Source: Pythium myriotylum (Eukaryota > Oomycota > Peronosporomycetes > Pythiales > Pythiaceae). From it: a stretch of DNA of 64,000 nt. The notes under the pieces were generated by a model, which saw only the letters and a list, made by a program, of their open reading frames with translations, was not told where the DNA came from and ran no database searches. The position numbers and the translations under genes were made by a program. Every line of letters begins with the position of its first letter. Position 1 is the stretch's first letter. This document shows positions 1 through 9,546 of this stretch, one piece after another. The stretch is from the NCBI GenBank assembly GCA_023091665.1, contig JALJCQ010000008.1:62001-126000 (forward strand), in the 5' to 3' direction.

Positions 1-2
1 CT

Positions 3-1160
3 CCGTCGTCGGGTTTGCTGACCCCGACGGCCCCGTCATCGGGGTTGTTGACGCCTAGGGCACCAACTCCGGCTGCTCCGCCCGCCCCCCCCGCGCCAAC
101 ACCGCCACCGCCCCCTGCTCCTACCCCTGCGCCAGCGCCAGCGCCAGCACCAGCGCCAGCACCAGCACCAGCACCAGCACCGGCGCCCTCGCCCGCTGCT
201 CCTGCACCAACACCACCGAAAGTACCTGCTCCTACTCCTGCACCAGCGCCCAAGTCCGCTGCCCCTGCCCCTCCTCCGAGCTCGAGTAAGCCTCCTTCGT
301 CGAGCAAGCCTCCTACGTCGAGCAAGCCCCCATCATCGAGCAAGCCTCCTACGTCGAGCAAGCCCCCATCATCGAGCAAGCCTCCGTCTTCGAGCAAGCC
401 CCCATCATCGAGCAAGCCTCCGTCTTCGAGCAAGCCCCCATCATCGAGCAAGCCCCCGTCTTCGAGCAAGCCCCCATCATCGAGCAAGCCCCCATCATCG
501 AGCAAGCCTCCGTCTTCGAGCAAGCCTCCATCTTCGAGCAAGCCTCCGTCGTCAAGCAAGCCTCCGTCTTCGAGCAAGCCTCCATCTTCGAGCAAGCCTC
601 CGTCGTCAAGCAAGCCTCCGTCGTCGAGCAAGCCTCCGTCGTCAAGCAGGCCTCCGTCGTCAAGCAAGCCTCCGTCGCCAAGCCAGCCTCCATCGTCAAG
701 CCAGCCACCGTCGTCAAGCGAGCCACCGTCCTCGAGTACCCCTCCTGGTGGCTCGCCGGCTGCTCCAACCCCAGTTGACACCCCGCAGGTCAACCCAGCA
801 CCGGCACCGAACACACCAGGATTCAACCCGTTCAATGGTAACCTCCCAGACATCACAATCAATGTGCCTGCGCCAGCTCCAGGTGTGTTCCCCACCGATC
901 CACTGGTACCGGCACCAGCGCCTGTTGTTGACCCGAACACAGTGCCAGTCGACCCGAACACGGTGCCTGCTGACCCAAACGCGGCGCCTGTTGACCCGAA
1001 CGCGGTGCCTGCTGACCCGAACGCAGCGCCGGTTGACCCCAACGCAATCTACGAGCCGGGAACGGTTGTCCCCGCAGACGGGACAGTGACTGACGGATCC
1101 TCGAGCGCTGCGGCGGGCGAGATTGGCGAAGCTTCAACGGCGCCAACGCCTGTGGCGTAG
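3..1160 (+). CDS. Pro/Ala/Ser/Lys-rich repeat protein, 5' end outside window
   Basis: The frame is open from the first bases of the window to the TAG at 1158-1160, so the true start lies to the left. The visible 386 residues are low complexity in three blocks: an Ala-Pro block (about residues 20-85), a long SSSKPP tandem block (about 92-245), and a C-terminal block of PVDPNxxPADPN-type hexapeptides (about 305-350). It ends in a short Ser/Ala-rich tail. No catalytic motif, membrane segment or GPI-like tail is visible. This composition is typical of the extended stalk of secreted or wall-associated oomycete proteins, so an N-terminal signal peptide plus a globular domain upstream is likely but unseen. 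The function is unknown. Confidence 0.6.
   Translation, partial: PSSGLLTPTAPSSGLLTPRAPTPAAPPAPPAPTPPPPPAPTPAPAPAPAPAPAPAPAPAPAPSPAAPAPTPPKVPAPTPAPAPKSAAPAPPPSSSKPPSSSKPPTSSKPPSSSKPPTSSKPPSSSKPPSSSKPPSSSKPPSSSKPPSSSKPPSSSKPPSSSKPPSSSKPPSSSKPPSSSKPPSSSKPPSSSKPPSSSKPPSSSKPPSSSKPPSSSRPPSSSKPPSPSQPPSSSQPPSSSEPPSSSTPPGGSPAAPTPVDTPQVNPAPAPNTPGFNPFNGNLPDITINVPAPAPGVFPTDPLVPAPAPVVDPNTVPVDPNTVPADPNAAPVDPNAVPADPNAAPVDPNAIYEPGTVVPADGTVTDGSSSAAAGEIGEASTAPTPVA
279..744 (+). repeat. 18-bp coding minisatellite (SSSKPP units)
   Basis: About 25 tandem copies of an 18-bp unit encode Ser-Ser-Ser-Lys-Pro-Pro, with variants TSSKPP, SSSRPP, SPSQPP, SSSQPP and SSSEPP towards the 3' end. The unit stays in frame throughout. 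The 5' copies are more homogeneous than the 3' copies, as expected of an array that expands at one end. Confidence 0.9.
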
Positions 1161-1420
1161 ACTCCATGAGGACCTCGTGCATGAGATGTCGAGTAGCGTA
1201 AGCGTGGTTGCAGAAAAAGTAAAACGCCCATTTTCCTCCTCCAATACTCTGCGTGCATACAATTTTCCTCTTGGGCGCCCCGAACACGATCCTTCGCACA
1301 TGCCCACCCCTAAGGCCATCTCAAGTTTGTACCTTCGCGAAAGATCCCATGCCATTATACTAACCTCATCGTAATACTTCGGTGGTAAATCTATCCACTA
1401 CTGATGGTAATCACTGTGGC
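1161..1420. other. Intergenic, 3' flank of repeat-protein gene
   Basis: There is no convincing coding frame here. The stretch probably holds the 3' UTR of the upstream gene and the left breakpoint of the duplicated kinase fragment. Confidence 0.5.
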
Positions 1421-2078
1421 TAGTTCCTCGCGACGGTCGCGGGCCTCATGGACGCCGGCAACGACGGCGCCAAGCTCAGCGCCACTGCCTGTCTCGCAGC
1501 ACTCGCCAAGCGGTTCCCATTACCCGTGGAGACGTATTTGTCGTCACCTCCAGGCGCGCACGCCGTGCGAATGCTACTGACGCTGTTACGCGTCGGCGTG
1601 GGTGGCCAGCGCGAGCAGGCGGCTGTTTCACTCGGCCGCTGCGCCGCGCTCAGCGACTTGGTGCACGAGGTCATCACCGAGACCGGTTGCATCACGGTCA
1701 TGACCAAGCAGCTCCAAACGCGCACCGACAGCACCACACCAACGACACTGCGTGCAAGACACCCTGATGCCTCGCCTTGAGGAGGCCGTGAACCGAGGCG
1801 TCGGAGGTCACGCCGAGTTTGCGCGGGAGGTCACCGCGAGTAAGGAGGAAATTATACCTTCCGTTTACCATGAATAACTGAAACTGTAGAGCAGCGAGAG
1901 GAAGTGAATTGCATTTGTGCGATCGAAATGAAAATCTTGCGAAATCTTTGACGTTTGACTTTGAAGTTGAGGTCTATTAGATCGCTACGTTCAAAGAAAA
2001 ATCTTGCGAAACCACAGAAATGTACACAGAAAGACAAACTGTCAGAAGCCGAACGCACGAAGTCGAAAATAGACTGCG
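1421..2078 (+). pseudogene. Truncated copy of the TKL-ARM kinase 3' end
   Basis: Bases 1421-1745 translate to an armadillo-repeat segment nearly identical to part of the intact kinase gene at 17722-22461 (shared stretches such as DAGNDGAKL and VETYLSSPPGAH). Near 1750 the copy jumps to the C-terminal end of the kinase coding region (MPRLEEAVNRG-type sequence), so about 540 bp present in the parent (roughly 17880-18415) are deleted. Sequence from about 1845 to 2050 matches the 3' flank of the parent (about 17570-17715). The copy lies in the opposite orientation to the parent. It lacks the kinase domain and is frame-broken after the deletion, so it is a pseudogene and the outermost element of the palindrome. 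Confidence 0.85.
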
Positions 2079-2079
2079 G

Positions 2080-3297
2080 CTGCCGTGTGTCGACTCCAGG
2101 CAACGACCACCGCGCCGCGCTGTGGCGGTACACTTTCCACACCGATCAGCTTTGAGTATCCTCTCGCAGCTTGCAGCTTGCAGCTTGCAGCTCTGGGTTC
2201 TGGGTTCTGGGTTCTGGGCTCTCAGCACAGCAGTCGGCTCACAGCTCCGTCGCGGCTTACAGTCTTGGCGGCGCCACGGTTGCAGGCAGTGGCACGGTCG
2301 TAGGCGGAGCTGTCGTGTTTGCTGGTGGGAGTGTCTCAGCGGGAGGCAGTGGAGCCGGTGCTGGTGCTGGTGCCGGCGCCGGCGCAGGTTGTAGGCCCGG
2401 GATGGGCAGAGGGACCTCGATGCCGAGACCTGGCTGGAAACCGAAGCCGCCTCCGCCCTGGCCGGGCGGAGCTGGAGCTGGAGCTGGAGCGGGCTGCGGT
2501 GGTGGGGAAGAGCCAGGAGCTGAGGGTTTTGGCGCCGGTGCCGGTGCAGGTGCAGGTGCCGGTGCAGGTGCCGGTGCCGGTGCAGGTGCAGGTGCCGGTG
2601 CAGGTGCAGGTGCGGGTGCAGGTGCGGGTGCGGGTGCTGGCGCTGGTGGCGCAGGAGCCGGTCGAGCTGGCGGGCGACGACCGAAGCGGAGCTCTCTCGT
2701 CGTGCCGCTCGCAGACACAGACTCGGCGGACGCCGACGTGAGGGTTGGCACGGTGCTCACCAACAGGCATCCGAGCAGAACGAGACGGAGCGACTTGGAG
2801 ATGGAGACCATGGCTGCGTCGGAGTCGAGACCTGGGTTGTGGTGGTTTGGTGGTGGCTTCGTGGAGTTAAGTGGAGTGGAGTGGTGGAGCTCGCTGGTTT
2901 GTGTTGATGCGAGCAGATTGTAGAATGAATGAGGAGATGCTGTCCAGAGTAGACGCTGGCGAGTCTCACACGCACCGAGAGGAGTTGAAAGCTGCTGTGA
3001 CAAGAGCTGCAGTCTCGATGGACGCTTCTTCTTGTTGTTGTTGTTGTTCGCCTTCTTCTTCACCACCACCTGCCCAATGTCACATCGTTGCTGAAGTCGA
3101 ATCGTGCATTCTGGAGACTCAGCCTCTATCTCGTGGATGGAGGAAACGGTTGCTACCAGATGATCGCAGACTGTGTGGTTGGTATCGGATGGGTTTCACT
3201 TTTGCCACTTCAATGTCGCGTGTCAGCGAAGGGGTCCGCATGTCTGCTTCAACTTTCCGAGACGTGGATGTTCGATTATCCCATATCCGCTTTTGTA
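2080..3297. repeat. Left arm of inverted repeat carrying the Pro/Ala gene
   Basis: This roughly 1.2 kb arm is the reverse complement of 4277-5490 with almost no differences. The predicted 270-residue frames on both arms have identical amino acid sequences. It holds the coding region, the 5' leader and several hundred bases upstream. The outer boundary is near the gtcgactc motif at about 2083 and the inner boundary is just after the cttttg motif at about 3296. Confidence 0.9.
2257..2811 (-). CDS. Small secreted Pro/Ala-rich protein, RxLR-like motif (copy 1)
   Basis: 184 residues. I start at the ATG at 2811 because it opens a clear signal peptide (basic MVSISKSLR, then a hydrophobic core to about residue 25, Ala-rich cleavage zone near 28). 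The longer open frame upstream to 3069 is Asn/Lys-rich and looks like 5' UTR. After the signal peptide the mature protein reads GTTRELRFGRRPP, placing an RxLR string (RELR) at residues 39-42. The rest is an (AP)n tract, a Gly/Phe-containing middle (about 125-140) and a second AP tract. No dEER motif or WY fold is seen. It may be a wall or apoplastic structural protein, and the RxLR may be coincidental. It is identical to copy 2 at 4760-5314 and diverges head to head from it. Confidence 0.7.
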   Translation of the reverse strand: MVSISKSLRLVLLGCLLVSTVPTLTSASAESVSASGTTRELRFGRRPPARPAPAPPAPAPAPAPAPAPAPAPAPAPAPAPAPAPAPAPAPAPAPKPSAPGSSPPPQPAPAPAPAPPGQGGGGFGFQPGLGIEVPLPIPGLQPAPAPAPAPAPAPLPPAETLPPANTTAPPTTVPLPATVAPPRL

Positions 3298-4276
3298 AGG
3301 ACCAAGCGCCGGCCAACTGCTTCATCCACTGTTCGAAACCATCCATAACCAAGTCAAGCGCTCCGTTTTATTCGTCTGCTTGCTTCTCATCTTGTTCTCT
3401 TTCTGCTTCGTCTTCTTCTTCTCCTTCTTCATGGTGGAGTCCACGAATCCACCGCGTTGCATCGATGTGGACAGCTACGACTATGTTCCATTCCATTCGA
3501 AACCCTTTCTTTTCGTTTCGATGCGAGGTCTGTTGAGATCAATAGAGTGACTCCGAATAGTTGATTCCATTCGGATCATTCTGTAGTACTCGCGTTCTCG
3601 AACCTCTGGACTCAGGTCGGAACACGTAGTGGTTAGGTGATGGTGCTCTTTATCTCGATCTGTGGGCCAGGTCCGTCGTGGGTGCGCAGTGCACAGACGG
3701 TGTTCCGCGTGAGCGGACCGAAGATCATCTGGTGGGCACATCCATTTGCTTCAACACGCACACGTACAGTGGTAAAACGAGTACGCCCATGTCCATGGGT
3801 AATTCATATCAATTGACCTGCTGAGTTGCCGTCGATGAAGTTGGAGACTATTCGAGTGAAACATGCGGCGTGGTTCACGTGGGTGTGGAGTCGTCACGAC
3901 AATGGTGAGTCAAGCTATGGAGTGGATAGATTAACGGAGTAGTGTCTCAGCACCCATCTTCACACTGGACCACTCGACAACGTCGTCCCACCCGCCAGTT
4001 GGTTTGGAAGCCGACCTCATCGATGGGGGTCTAAACATCCTCAGAGCCATCTCGTGGCGACCTGCCACACGATTCTGGACGCCACGCGGCGAATCGCATG
4101 CGCATTATCTATCATCCATGGATGCCTCCCGGAGAAGCAAGAGCAGTGCGGTTCGATCGACGCACCAGTGTCCGCCTTGATTGTCAACGGGGTTGGTCGC
4201 CAACAAATATGTGGAATGGGATTGGAGGTACAGTGCTCTGATGAGTTGACTGATGTAAGCACTGAAAGTGAACCCT
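3298..4276. other. Unique spacer between the Pro/Ala inverted repeats
   Basis: About 980 bp not shared by the two arms. The short open frames show no recognisable domain. It probably contains the upstream regions of both divergent genes and is the loop of the palindrome. Confidence 0.5.
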
Positions 4277-5490
4277 AAAAGCAGATATGGGATAGTCGAA
4301 CATCCACGTCTCGGAAAGTTGAAGCAGACATGCGGACCCCTTCGCTGACACGCGACATTGAAGTGGCAAAAGTGAAACCCATCCGATACCAACCACACAG
4401 TCTGCGATCATCTGGTAGCAACCGTTTCCTCCATCCACGAGATAGAGGCTGAGTCTCCAGAATGCACGATTCGACTTCAGCAACGATGTGACATTGGGCA
4501 GGTGGTGGTGAAGAAGAAGGCGAACAACAACAACAACAAGAAGAAGCGTCCATCGAGACTGCAGCTCTTGTCACAGCAGCTTTCAACTCCTCTCGGTGCG
4601 TGTGAGACTCGCCAGCGTCTACTCTGGACAGCATCTCCTCATTCATTCTACAATCTGCTCGCATCAACACAAACCAGCGAGCTCCACCACTCCACTCCAC
4701 TTAACTCCACGAAGCCACCACCAAACCACCACAACCCAGGTCTCGACTCCGACGCAGCCATGGTCTCCATCTCCAAGTCGCTCCGTCTCGTTCTGCTCGG
4801 ATGCCTGTTGGTGAGCACCGTGCCAACCCTCACGTCGGCGTCCGCCGAGTCTGTGTCTGCGAGCGGCACGACGAGAGAGCTCCGCTTCGGTCGTCGCCCG
4901 CCAGCTCGACCGGCTCCTGCGCCACCAGCGCCAGCACCCGCACCCGCACCTGCACCCGCACCTGCACCTGCACCGGCACCTGCACCTGCACCGGCACCGG
5001 CACCTGCACCGGCACCTGCACCTGCACCGGCACCGGCGCCAAAACCCTCAGCTCCTGGCTCTTCCCCACCACCGCAGCCCGCTCCAGCTCCAGCTCCAGC
5101 TCCGCCCGGCCAGGGCGGAGGCGGCTTCGGTTTCCAGCCAGGTCTCGGCATCGAGGTCCCTCTGCCCATCCCGGGCCTACAACCTGCGCCGGCGCCGGCA
5201 CCAGCACCAGCACCGGCTCCACTGCCTCCCGCTGAGACACTCCCACCAGCAAACACGACAGCTCCGCCTACGACCGTGCCACTGCCTGCAACCGTGGCGC
5301 CGCCAAGACTGTAAGCCGCGACGGAGCTGTGAGCCGACTGCTGTGCTGAGAGCCCAGAACCCAGAACCCAGAACCCAGAGCTGCAAGCTGCAAGCTGCAA
5401 TCTGCGAGAGGATACTCAAAGCTGATCGGTGTGGAAAGTGTACCACCACAGCGCGGCGCGGTCGTCGTTGCCTCGAGTCGACGCGCGGCA
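4277..5490. repeat. Right arm of inverted repeat carrying the Pro/Ala gene
   Basis: This is the reverse complement of 2080-3297. Short direct repeats sit just 3' of the gene (three cagaaccc units and repeated gcaagct units at 5350-5400), and the left arm has their mirror image, so the duplication included the 3' flank. Confidence 0.9.
4760..5314 (+). CDS. Small secreted Pro/Ala-rich protein, RxLR-like motif (copy 2)
   Basis: 184 residues, identical in amino acid sequence to the minus-strand copy at 2257-2811. It has the same signal peptide, the same RELR at residues 39-42 and the same AP tracts, and ends PATVAPPRL followed by TAA at 5312-5314. Identity extends through the leader and upstream sequence, so the two genes should share promoter elements. 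Transcripts running into the neighbouring arm would be able to pair. A third, C-terminal-only relic lies at 16963-17082. Confidence 0.7.
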   Translation: MVSISKSLRLVLLGCLLVSTVPTLTSASAESVSASGTTRELRFGRRPPARPAPAPPAPAPAPAPAPAPAPAPAPAPAPAPAPAPAPAPAPAPAPKPSAPGSSPPPQPAPAPAPAPPGQGGGGFGFQPGLGIEVPLPIPGLQPAPAPAPAPAPAPLPPAETLPPANTTAPPTTVPLPATVAPPRL

Positions 5491-5735
5491 GTCGTGTTGT
5501 GCGTTCACTCGGCCCGGAGCGCCTGGCTCCACGACACTTACACGTCATCTGTCTGTTTTGCTTTGCATCGTAAATACAGTAAATGGTTTCGCTTCATCCA
5601 TTGAATGACGTCCGAACGAAGAACGTCTTCCAGTGTGGAGTGTGGATACTGACGGACGCCTCGCTGTCGCAGTGGTTGGCCCATGTACTCTTCACGCAGC
5701 GCACGTTCTTCGAGCTGATCGGACGACGTACTGTA
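5491..5735. other. Junction between the two palindromes
   Basis: About 245 bp with no convincing gene. The stretch separates the Pro/Ala palindrome from the outer end of the PAN palindrome. Nothing else was recognised. Confidence 0.4.
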
Positions 5736-5877
5736 CTGCGCAGTGCACGCGTGTCGGACGTCCCATCTTGCACTTGCAGTATACTCGAGCTATCGTCCAA
5801 CCAGAGTTGGGTTGGTAGTATCGCATCTTCTTTGTCGAACGCGTGTACCAAAGGGACGTCACACTCTCAAAAAGAGA

Positions 5878-6015
5878 AAACAGTGAGAAGAAGAATAGGA
5901 GGAGGAGGAGGAAGAAGAAGATAAGAAGAAGAAGATCAGGGGGGGAAGTAGAAGTAGAAGTAGTAGAAGCAGTAGAAGCAGTAGAAGAAGAAGCATAAGA
6001 AGTAGAAGTAGAAGA
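5878..6015 (+). repeat. GAA/GTA trinucleotide-rich tract
   Basis: An imperfect purine-rich microsatellite of gaa, gga and gta units. Its mirror image (ctt/tac units) is at about 16570-16705, in the other palindrome arm. The two differ in unit number. Confidence 0.9.
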
Positions 6016-6243
6016 GACTCCATTACAACGCGCGTACGAGTTCGCACGCAACAGACCCTGCTTCCGTGGATTCCAACATACACATGGACATGCATCTGCA
6101 TCGTGGCGCCTGTCCGATCTCAACACGACTACCACCAATGTCTGCAGCTTGCCCAACCCAATCATCAATCGTCAAGGTCGATATCCCATACCCCACACGT
6201 CCATACCCGACGGACGAGAAATGAGAGGATCGGAAGAGTGAGC

Positions 6244-6588
6244 TCAGTTGGCCGGCACGAATCGGCAGAGCACGAAGCCGCAGCCGGCGCCAGGAGAGCC
6301 CACCTTGCGCGCCGTGCCGTCCCCCTTGAGGATGCATCCGCGCGACGACGTCCACGTCCAGTGCGTGCAGCGCTGGTTGTCGTAGCACTTCCTGCCACAC
6401 TGGTCGGCGCCTCCGCTCACGTCGCCGATGTCGTTGCCCGGGAAGTCGCAGTTGCTCTCCCACATGACAAGACCACCGTCGCCGATGTCATAGGCGGAGA
6501 CGGTGGTTGGCGCAGTGATGAGCATGGCGGTGGCGGCGAGCGCGGTCGAGAGCACGAGGGTCTTGGTGGTGAGGGTGAAGGCCGGCAT
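6244..6588 (-). CDS. Small secreted PAN/Apple-type protein (copy 1)
   Basis: 114 residues. The ATG at 6588 gives a good signal peptide (MPAFTLTTKTLVL followed by an Ala-rich core, cleavage near residue 30, ...VSAYD). The upstream open frame is Pro/His/Thr-rich leader (ccact repeats). The mature part is one compact domain with regularly spaced cysteines (CDFPG, DQCGRKCYDN, RCTHWTW, GCILK, GCGF), the pattern of small PAN_4/Apple domains that bind carbohydrate or protein in oomycete secreted proteins. There is no second domain or membrane anchor. An identical paralogue lies head to head at 8654-8998. Confidence 0.8.
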   Translation of the reverse strand: MPAFTLTTKTLVLSTALAATAMLITAPTTVSAYDIGDGGLVMWESNCDFPGNDIGDVSGGADQCGRKCYDNQRCTHWTWTSSRGCILKGDGTARKVGSPGAGCGFVLCRFVPAN

Positions 6589-7065
6589 GGTCGTGGTGGG
6601 GTGGGGTGGAGTGGAGTGGGATGGAGTGGAGTGGAGTGAAGTAGGGTGTGGTGGTGTGGCTGGACTTCGGGGTTGTTTGCTTGCTTGTTGGGAAGCGAAT
6701 TGCGAACTGCCAACTGCCAACTACAAACCGCGAGCGTGAGTGTGAGCACGAATGGGGTGCCGGTTGTCGACTGTCGACTGTCGACTGTTGACTCTCGACT
6801 TTCGGCGGCCGAGGGCCGACTTCCGCCTTTGCCTTCCGAACGTCGATCGATCGCCGCAATCGAAACCCCAGCCAGCCACGAGTTGGAATCAAGAGGAGCT
6901 CACTCGTGTCATCATCGTCATCATCATGACGTGGCTATCAATGTTGTATGCGTATTCTGTAACGTGGAGGTGAAGTGTGAACCCAACTCTCGTAGAGGGT
7001 CAAGGGAACGGAGTTGCAGTTTGGTGGTTTGGTCGGTTCGAATTCTTGGAGTGCTGAGTTGCAGT

Positions 7066-8182
7066 TTCGGATGTTGATGTTGTGGATTGGCAACGCGGTT
7101 TATCAGATGTCATAGTACTCCTTCGGTACTTCTTCCCGTTGCCTGCAGCGTGGGATGTCTCTCCGGTGTCTCGATTGCGCGGTCCGCGGAGAGTTTTGTG
7201 TCTTAGCTGGAGAGGCGATATCAGAGCCAAAGACGCCGCGGATGATGACGAAAGCGGAGGTGCGCATGCTGTGCACGGTTTTGATTTAGAAGCGTGGCTT
7301 GATTCTCATGAGAAAACCTTCTTGCTTCGAGAGGTCACTCCTCGTGTTGTTCTTGAGCACTCGTAGGCCTGTCTATGGCGTCTTTTGGAACTGACAACTA
7401 CCACTACTTTGGACTCTCAACGAGGGAAGCATCCGCCGGGATTGAGACGACAAGGGCAGTGCTGTCACAATCACCACAGCACGCCGAGTTGATAATCCTA
7501 ACGTTTGCATTACTCTATTGTACTGTAGTTGCAAGTCATTTTTATGCGAAGAGATCCAGACAAAAACGGGTCGTATCCTCGACGCCCGAGCAATTGAGTG
7601 CGATGGATGATGAGTCTCCGTTAGAGCGGTCCCCTTTGGAGACTCAAGCAGACGAACGTGGGACCTTTGCTCGTCGTTGCACATCCCTCCGTGCTTGAGG
7701 GATCGACGTCCGCGATTGCAAACCCTCGTAGTGCATTCTATAAACACATCGAGTCGATACCTACTGCTGAGTCGGCTAAGTTCGGCTCACGTCAGATGTA
7801 CAAGCAGATCCCTCGATCCCACTTGTCCACTGCACCTATCACAGACAGACGGTCCACGCGATCGATCCCAACGACGGGTGCTGCACCACTTCAACTTCCA
7901 CAATCGATCCGAGTCAGTGACTATGCTAGTGAGTTACTATGTGGTGCATGAACACTGGCTGGGCTTCAACCCACAATCTTCCCATCCGGGACGTTACAAC
8001 CTGGCCCGGTTCTTGGGTGGATGGCTTCTCACCGATGTCACAGTTGAACTCAATTGCCCTCTCTTGCACTAACACCATCTCACGATGCTGATACCACGTC
8101 CATTAAAACCACATCTCGCCGAGCATCGCCCTAGTACAATCCTTTGAAACCGCAAGTTAGGCCCTAAATCGAACTCACCGGA
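7066..8182. other. Unique spacer between the PAN inverted repeats
   Basis: About 1.1 kb. Frames of 94 aa (7082-7366) and 107 aa (7375-7698) are open on the plus strand, but neither shows a domain and I do not call them genes. Near 8089 the minus strand reads tggtatcagcatcg, which resembles a tRNA-type primer site. No LTR partner was found. Confidence 0.4.
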
Positions 8183-9035
8183 CTGCAACTCAGCACTCCA
8201 AGAATTCGAACCGACCAAACCACCAAACTGCAACTCCGTTCCCTTGACCCTCTACGAGAGTTGGGTTCACACTTCACCTCCACGTTACAGAATACGCATC
8301 CAACATTGATAGCCACGTCATGATGATGACGATGATGACACGAGTGAGCTCCTCTTGATTCCAACTCGTGGCTGGCTGGGGTTTCGATTGCGGCGATCGA
8401 TCGACGTTCGGAAGGCAAAGGCGGAAGTCGGCCCTCGGCCGCCGAAAGTCGAGAGTCAACAGTCGACAGTCGACAGTCGACAACCGGCACCCCATTCGTG
8501 CTCACACTCACGCTCGCGGTTTGTAGTTGGCAGTTGGCAGTTCGCAATTCGCTTCCCAACAAGCAAGCAAACAACCCCGAAGTCCAGCCACACCACCACA
8601 CCCTACTTCACCCCACTCCACTCCACTCCACTCCACTCCACCCCACCACGACCATGCCGGCCTTCACCCTCACCACCAAGACCCTCGTGCTCTCGACCGC
8701 GCTCGCCGCCACCGCCATGCTCATCACTGCGCCAACCACCGTCTCCGCCTATGACATCGGCGACGGTGGTCTTGTCATGTGGGAGAGCAACTGCGACTTC
8801 CCGGGCAACGACATCGGCGACGTGAGCGGAGGCGCCGACCAGTGTGGCAGGAAGTGCTACGACAACCAGCGCTGCACGCACTGGACGTGGACGTCGTCGC
8901 GCGGATGCATCCTCAAGGGGGACGGCACGGCGCGCAAGGTGGGCTCTCCTGGCGCCGGCTGCGGCTTCGTGCTCTGCCGATTCGTGCCGGCCAACTGAGC
9001 TCACTCTTCCGATCCTCTCATTTCTCGTCCGTCGG
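8183..9035. repeat. Right arm of PAN-gene inverted repeat, inner part
   Basis: This is the reverse complement of about 6207-7065. It stops abruptly at the LTR element. Its last five bases (gtcgg, 9031-9035) are the target duplication, and the arm resumes after 16384. Confidence 0.88.
8654..8998 (+). CDS. Small secreted PAN/Apple-type protein (copy 2)
   Basis: 114 residues, same signal peptide and cysteine pattern as the minus-strand copy at 6244-6588, with no amino acid difference seen. The leader differs slightly in the number of ccact repeats (8600-8645), so the two arms are not perfectly identical. The stop is only 38 bp from the inserted LTR element, so the natural 3' end and terminator of this copy have been displaced by 7.3 kb. 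Confidence 0.8.
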   Translation: MPAFTLTTKTLVLSTALAATAMLITAPTTVSAYDIGDGGLVMWESNCDFPGNDIGDVSGGADQCGRKCYDNQRCTHWTWTSSRGCILKGDGTARKVGSPGAGCGFVLCRFVPAN

Positions 9036-9370
9036 TGAAGTATAACCAGATAAATCTGTATACTATTGGGTCACACTGACCCATTTCTCAGCTTTACTCT
9101 CGCCTTCAGAGGACGAGAACCACCCGACACTATCTGAGGTCGGAGTGGCGGCTGCTAGGACGCAGCCCAGAATAGAACTCGAGGCCGCAAGGTCTCATCC
9201 CACCATATCCCCTGGACTACCATGCACTGCACGGTGGGAGGATGGAGAAGGGAAGAAAAGACAGAGTGTTGAATTAGCTCTAAACCACGCAAGTAAACGT
9301 TGGTGTGCTTTGGGAGTTCCAGCTCCCACGACGGTGTTCCTTCCCGACTATTCGACGGAGGCATACTACA
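9036..9370 (+). repeat. Left LTR (335 bp)
   Basis: Begins tgaagtataacc and ends gcatactaca. Matches 16045-16379. The next base is the first base of repeat A1 of the nested YR element. Confidence 0.9.
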
Positions 9371-9498
9371 GGTCAGGTTTCCGGACGTAATTACGTTTGG
9401 AAAGCTTGTTTTCCGAAGGCGGGATGTGTGGCTCCCAAGGACCCAATCACCAAGCGTAGGACTGATAGAACAGGCCACTTTTCGATTGGCAGCGTAAC
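9371..9498 (+). repeat. Split direct repeat A1
   Basis: 128 bp, starts ggtcaggtttccggacg, ends agcgtaac. Matches A2 at 14481-14608. Confidence 0.92.
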
Positions 9499-9546
9499 AC
9501 ACAAGTGTGTTCTTAACCGGTTCGCGTTTGCTCGTATCCAACCAAC

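Larger units (their letters stand above)
5736..7065. repeat. Left arm of PAN-gene inverted repeat
   Basis: About 1.33 kb. Its reverse complement matches 8183-9035 and then continues at 16385-16858, on the far side of the inserted LTR element. The summed right-arm length (about 1.33 kb) equals the left arm. The arm holds the PAN gene, its leader and a GAA-rich microsatellite. The inner edge is at the shared gagttgcagt motif. Confidence 0.88.

Noticed and set aside
349..768. 139-codon open frame opposite the SSSKPP repeat, Cys/Thr-rich
   Set aside because: Its repeats are the mirror of the plus-strand repeat, with no start context or domain; a shadow frame.
2319..2770. Long Gly/Ala, Val/Gln and Thr/Cys frames overlapping the Pro/Ala genes on both strands
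   Set aside because: All are alternative readings of the ccNgc repeats; only the frame with a signal peptide is kept.
4105..4280. Minus-strand stretch with NPVDNQGGHW, faintly like a copia or protease motif
   Set aside because: Too short, and the surrounding residues do not fit either family.
8085..8100. tggtatcagcatcg (minus strand), similar to a copia primer-binding site
   Set aside because: No LTR ends or coding remnant nearby; a short match only.
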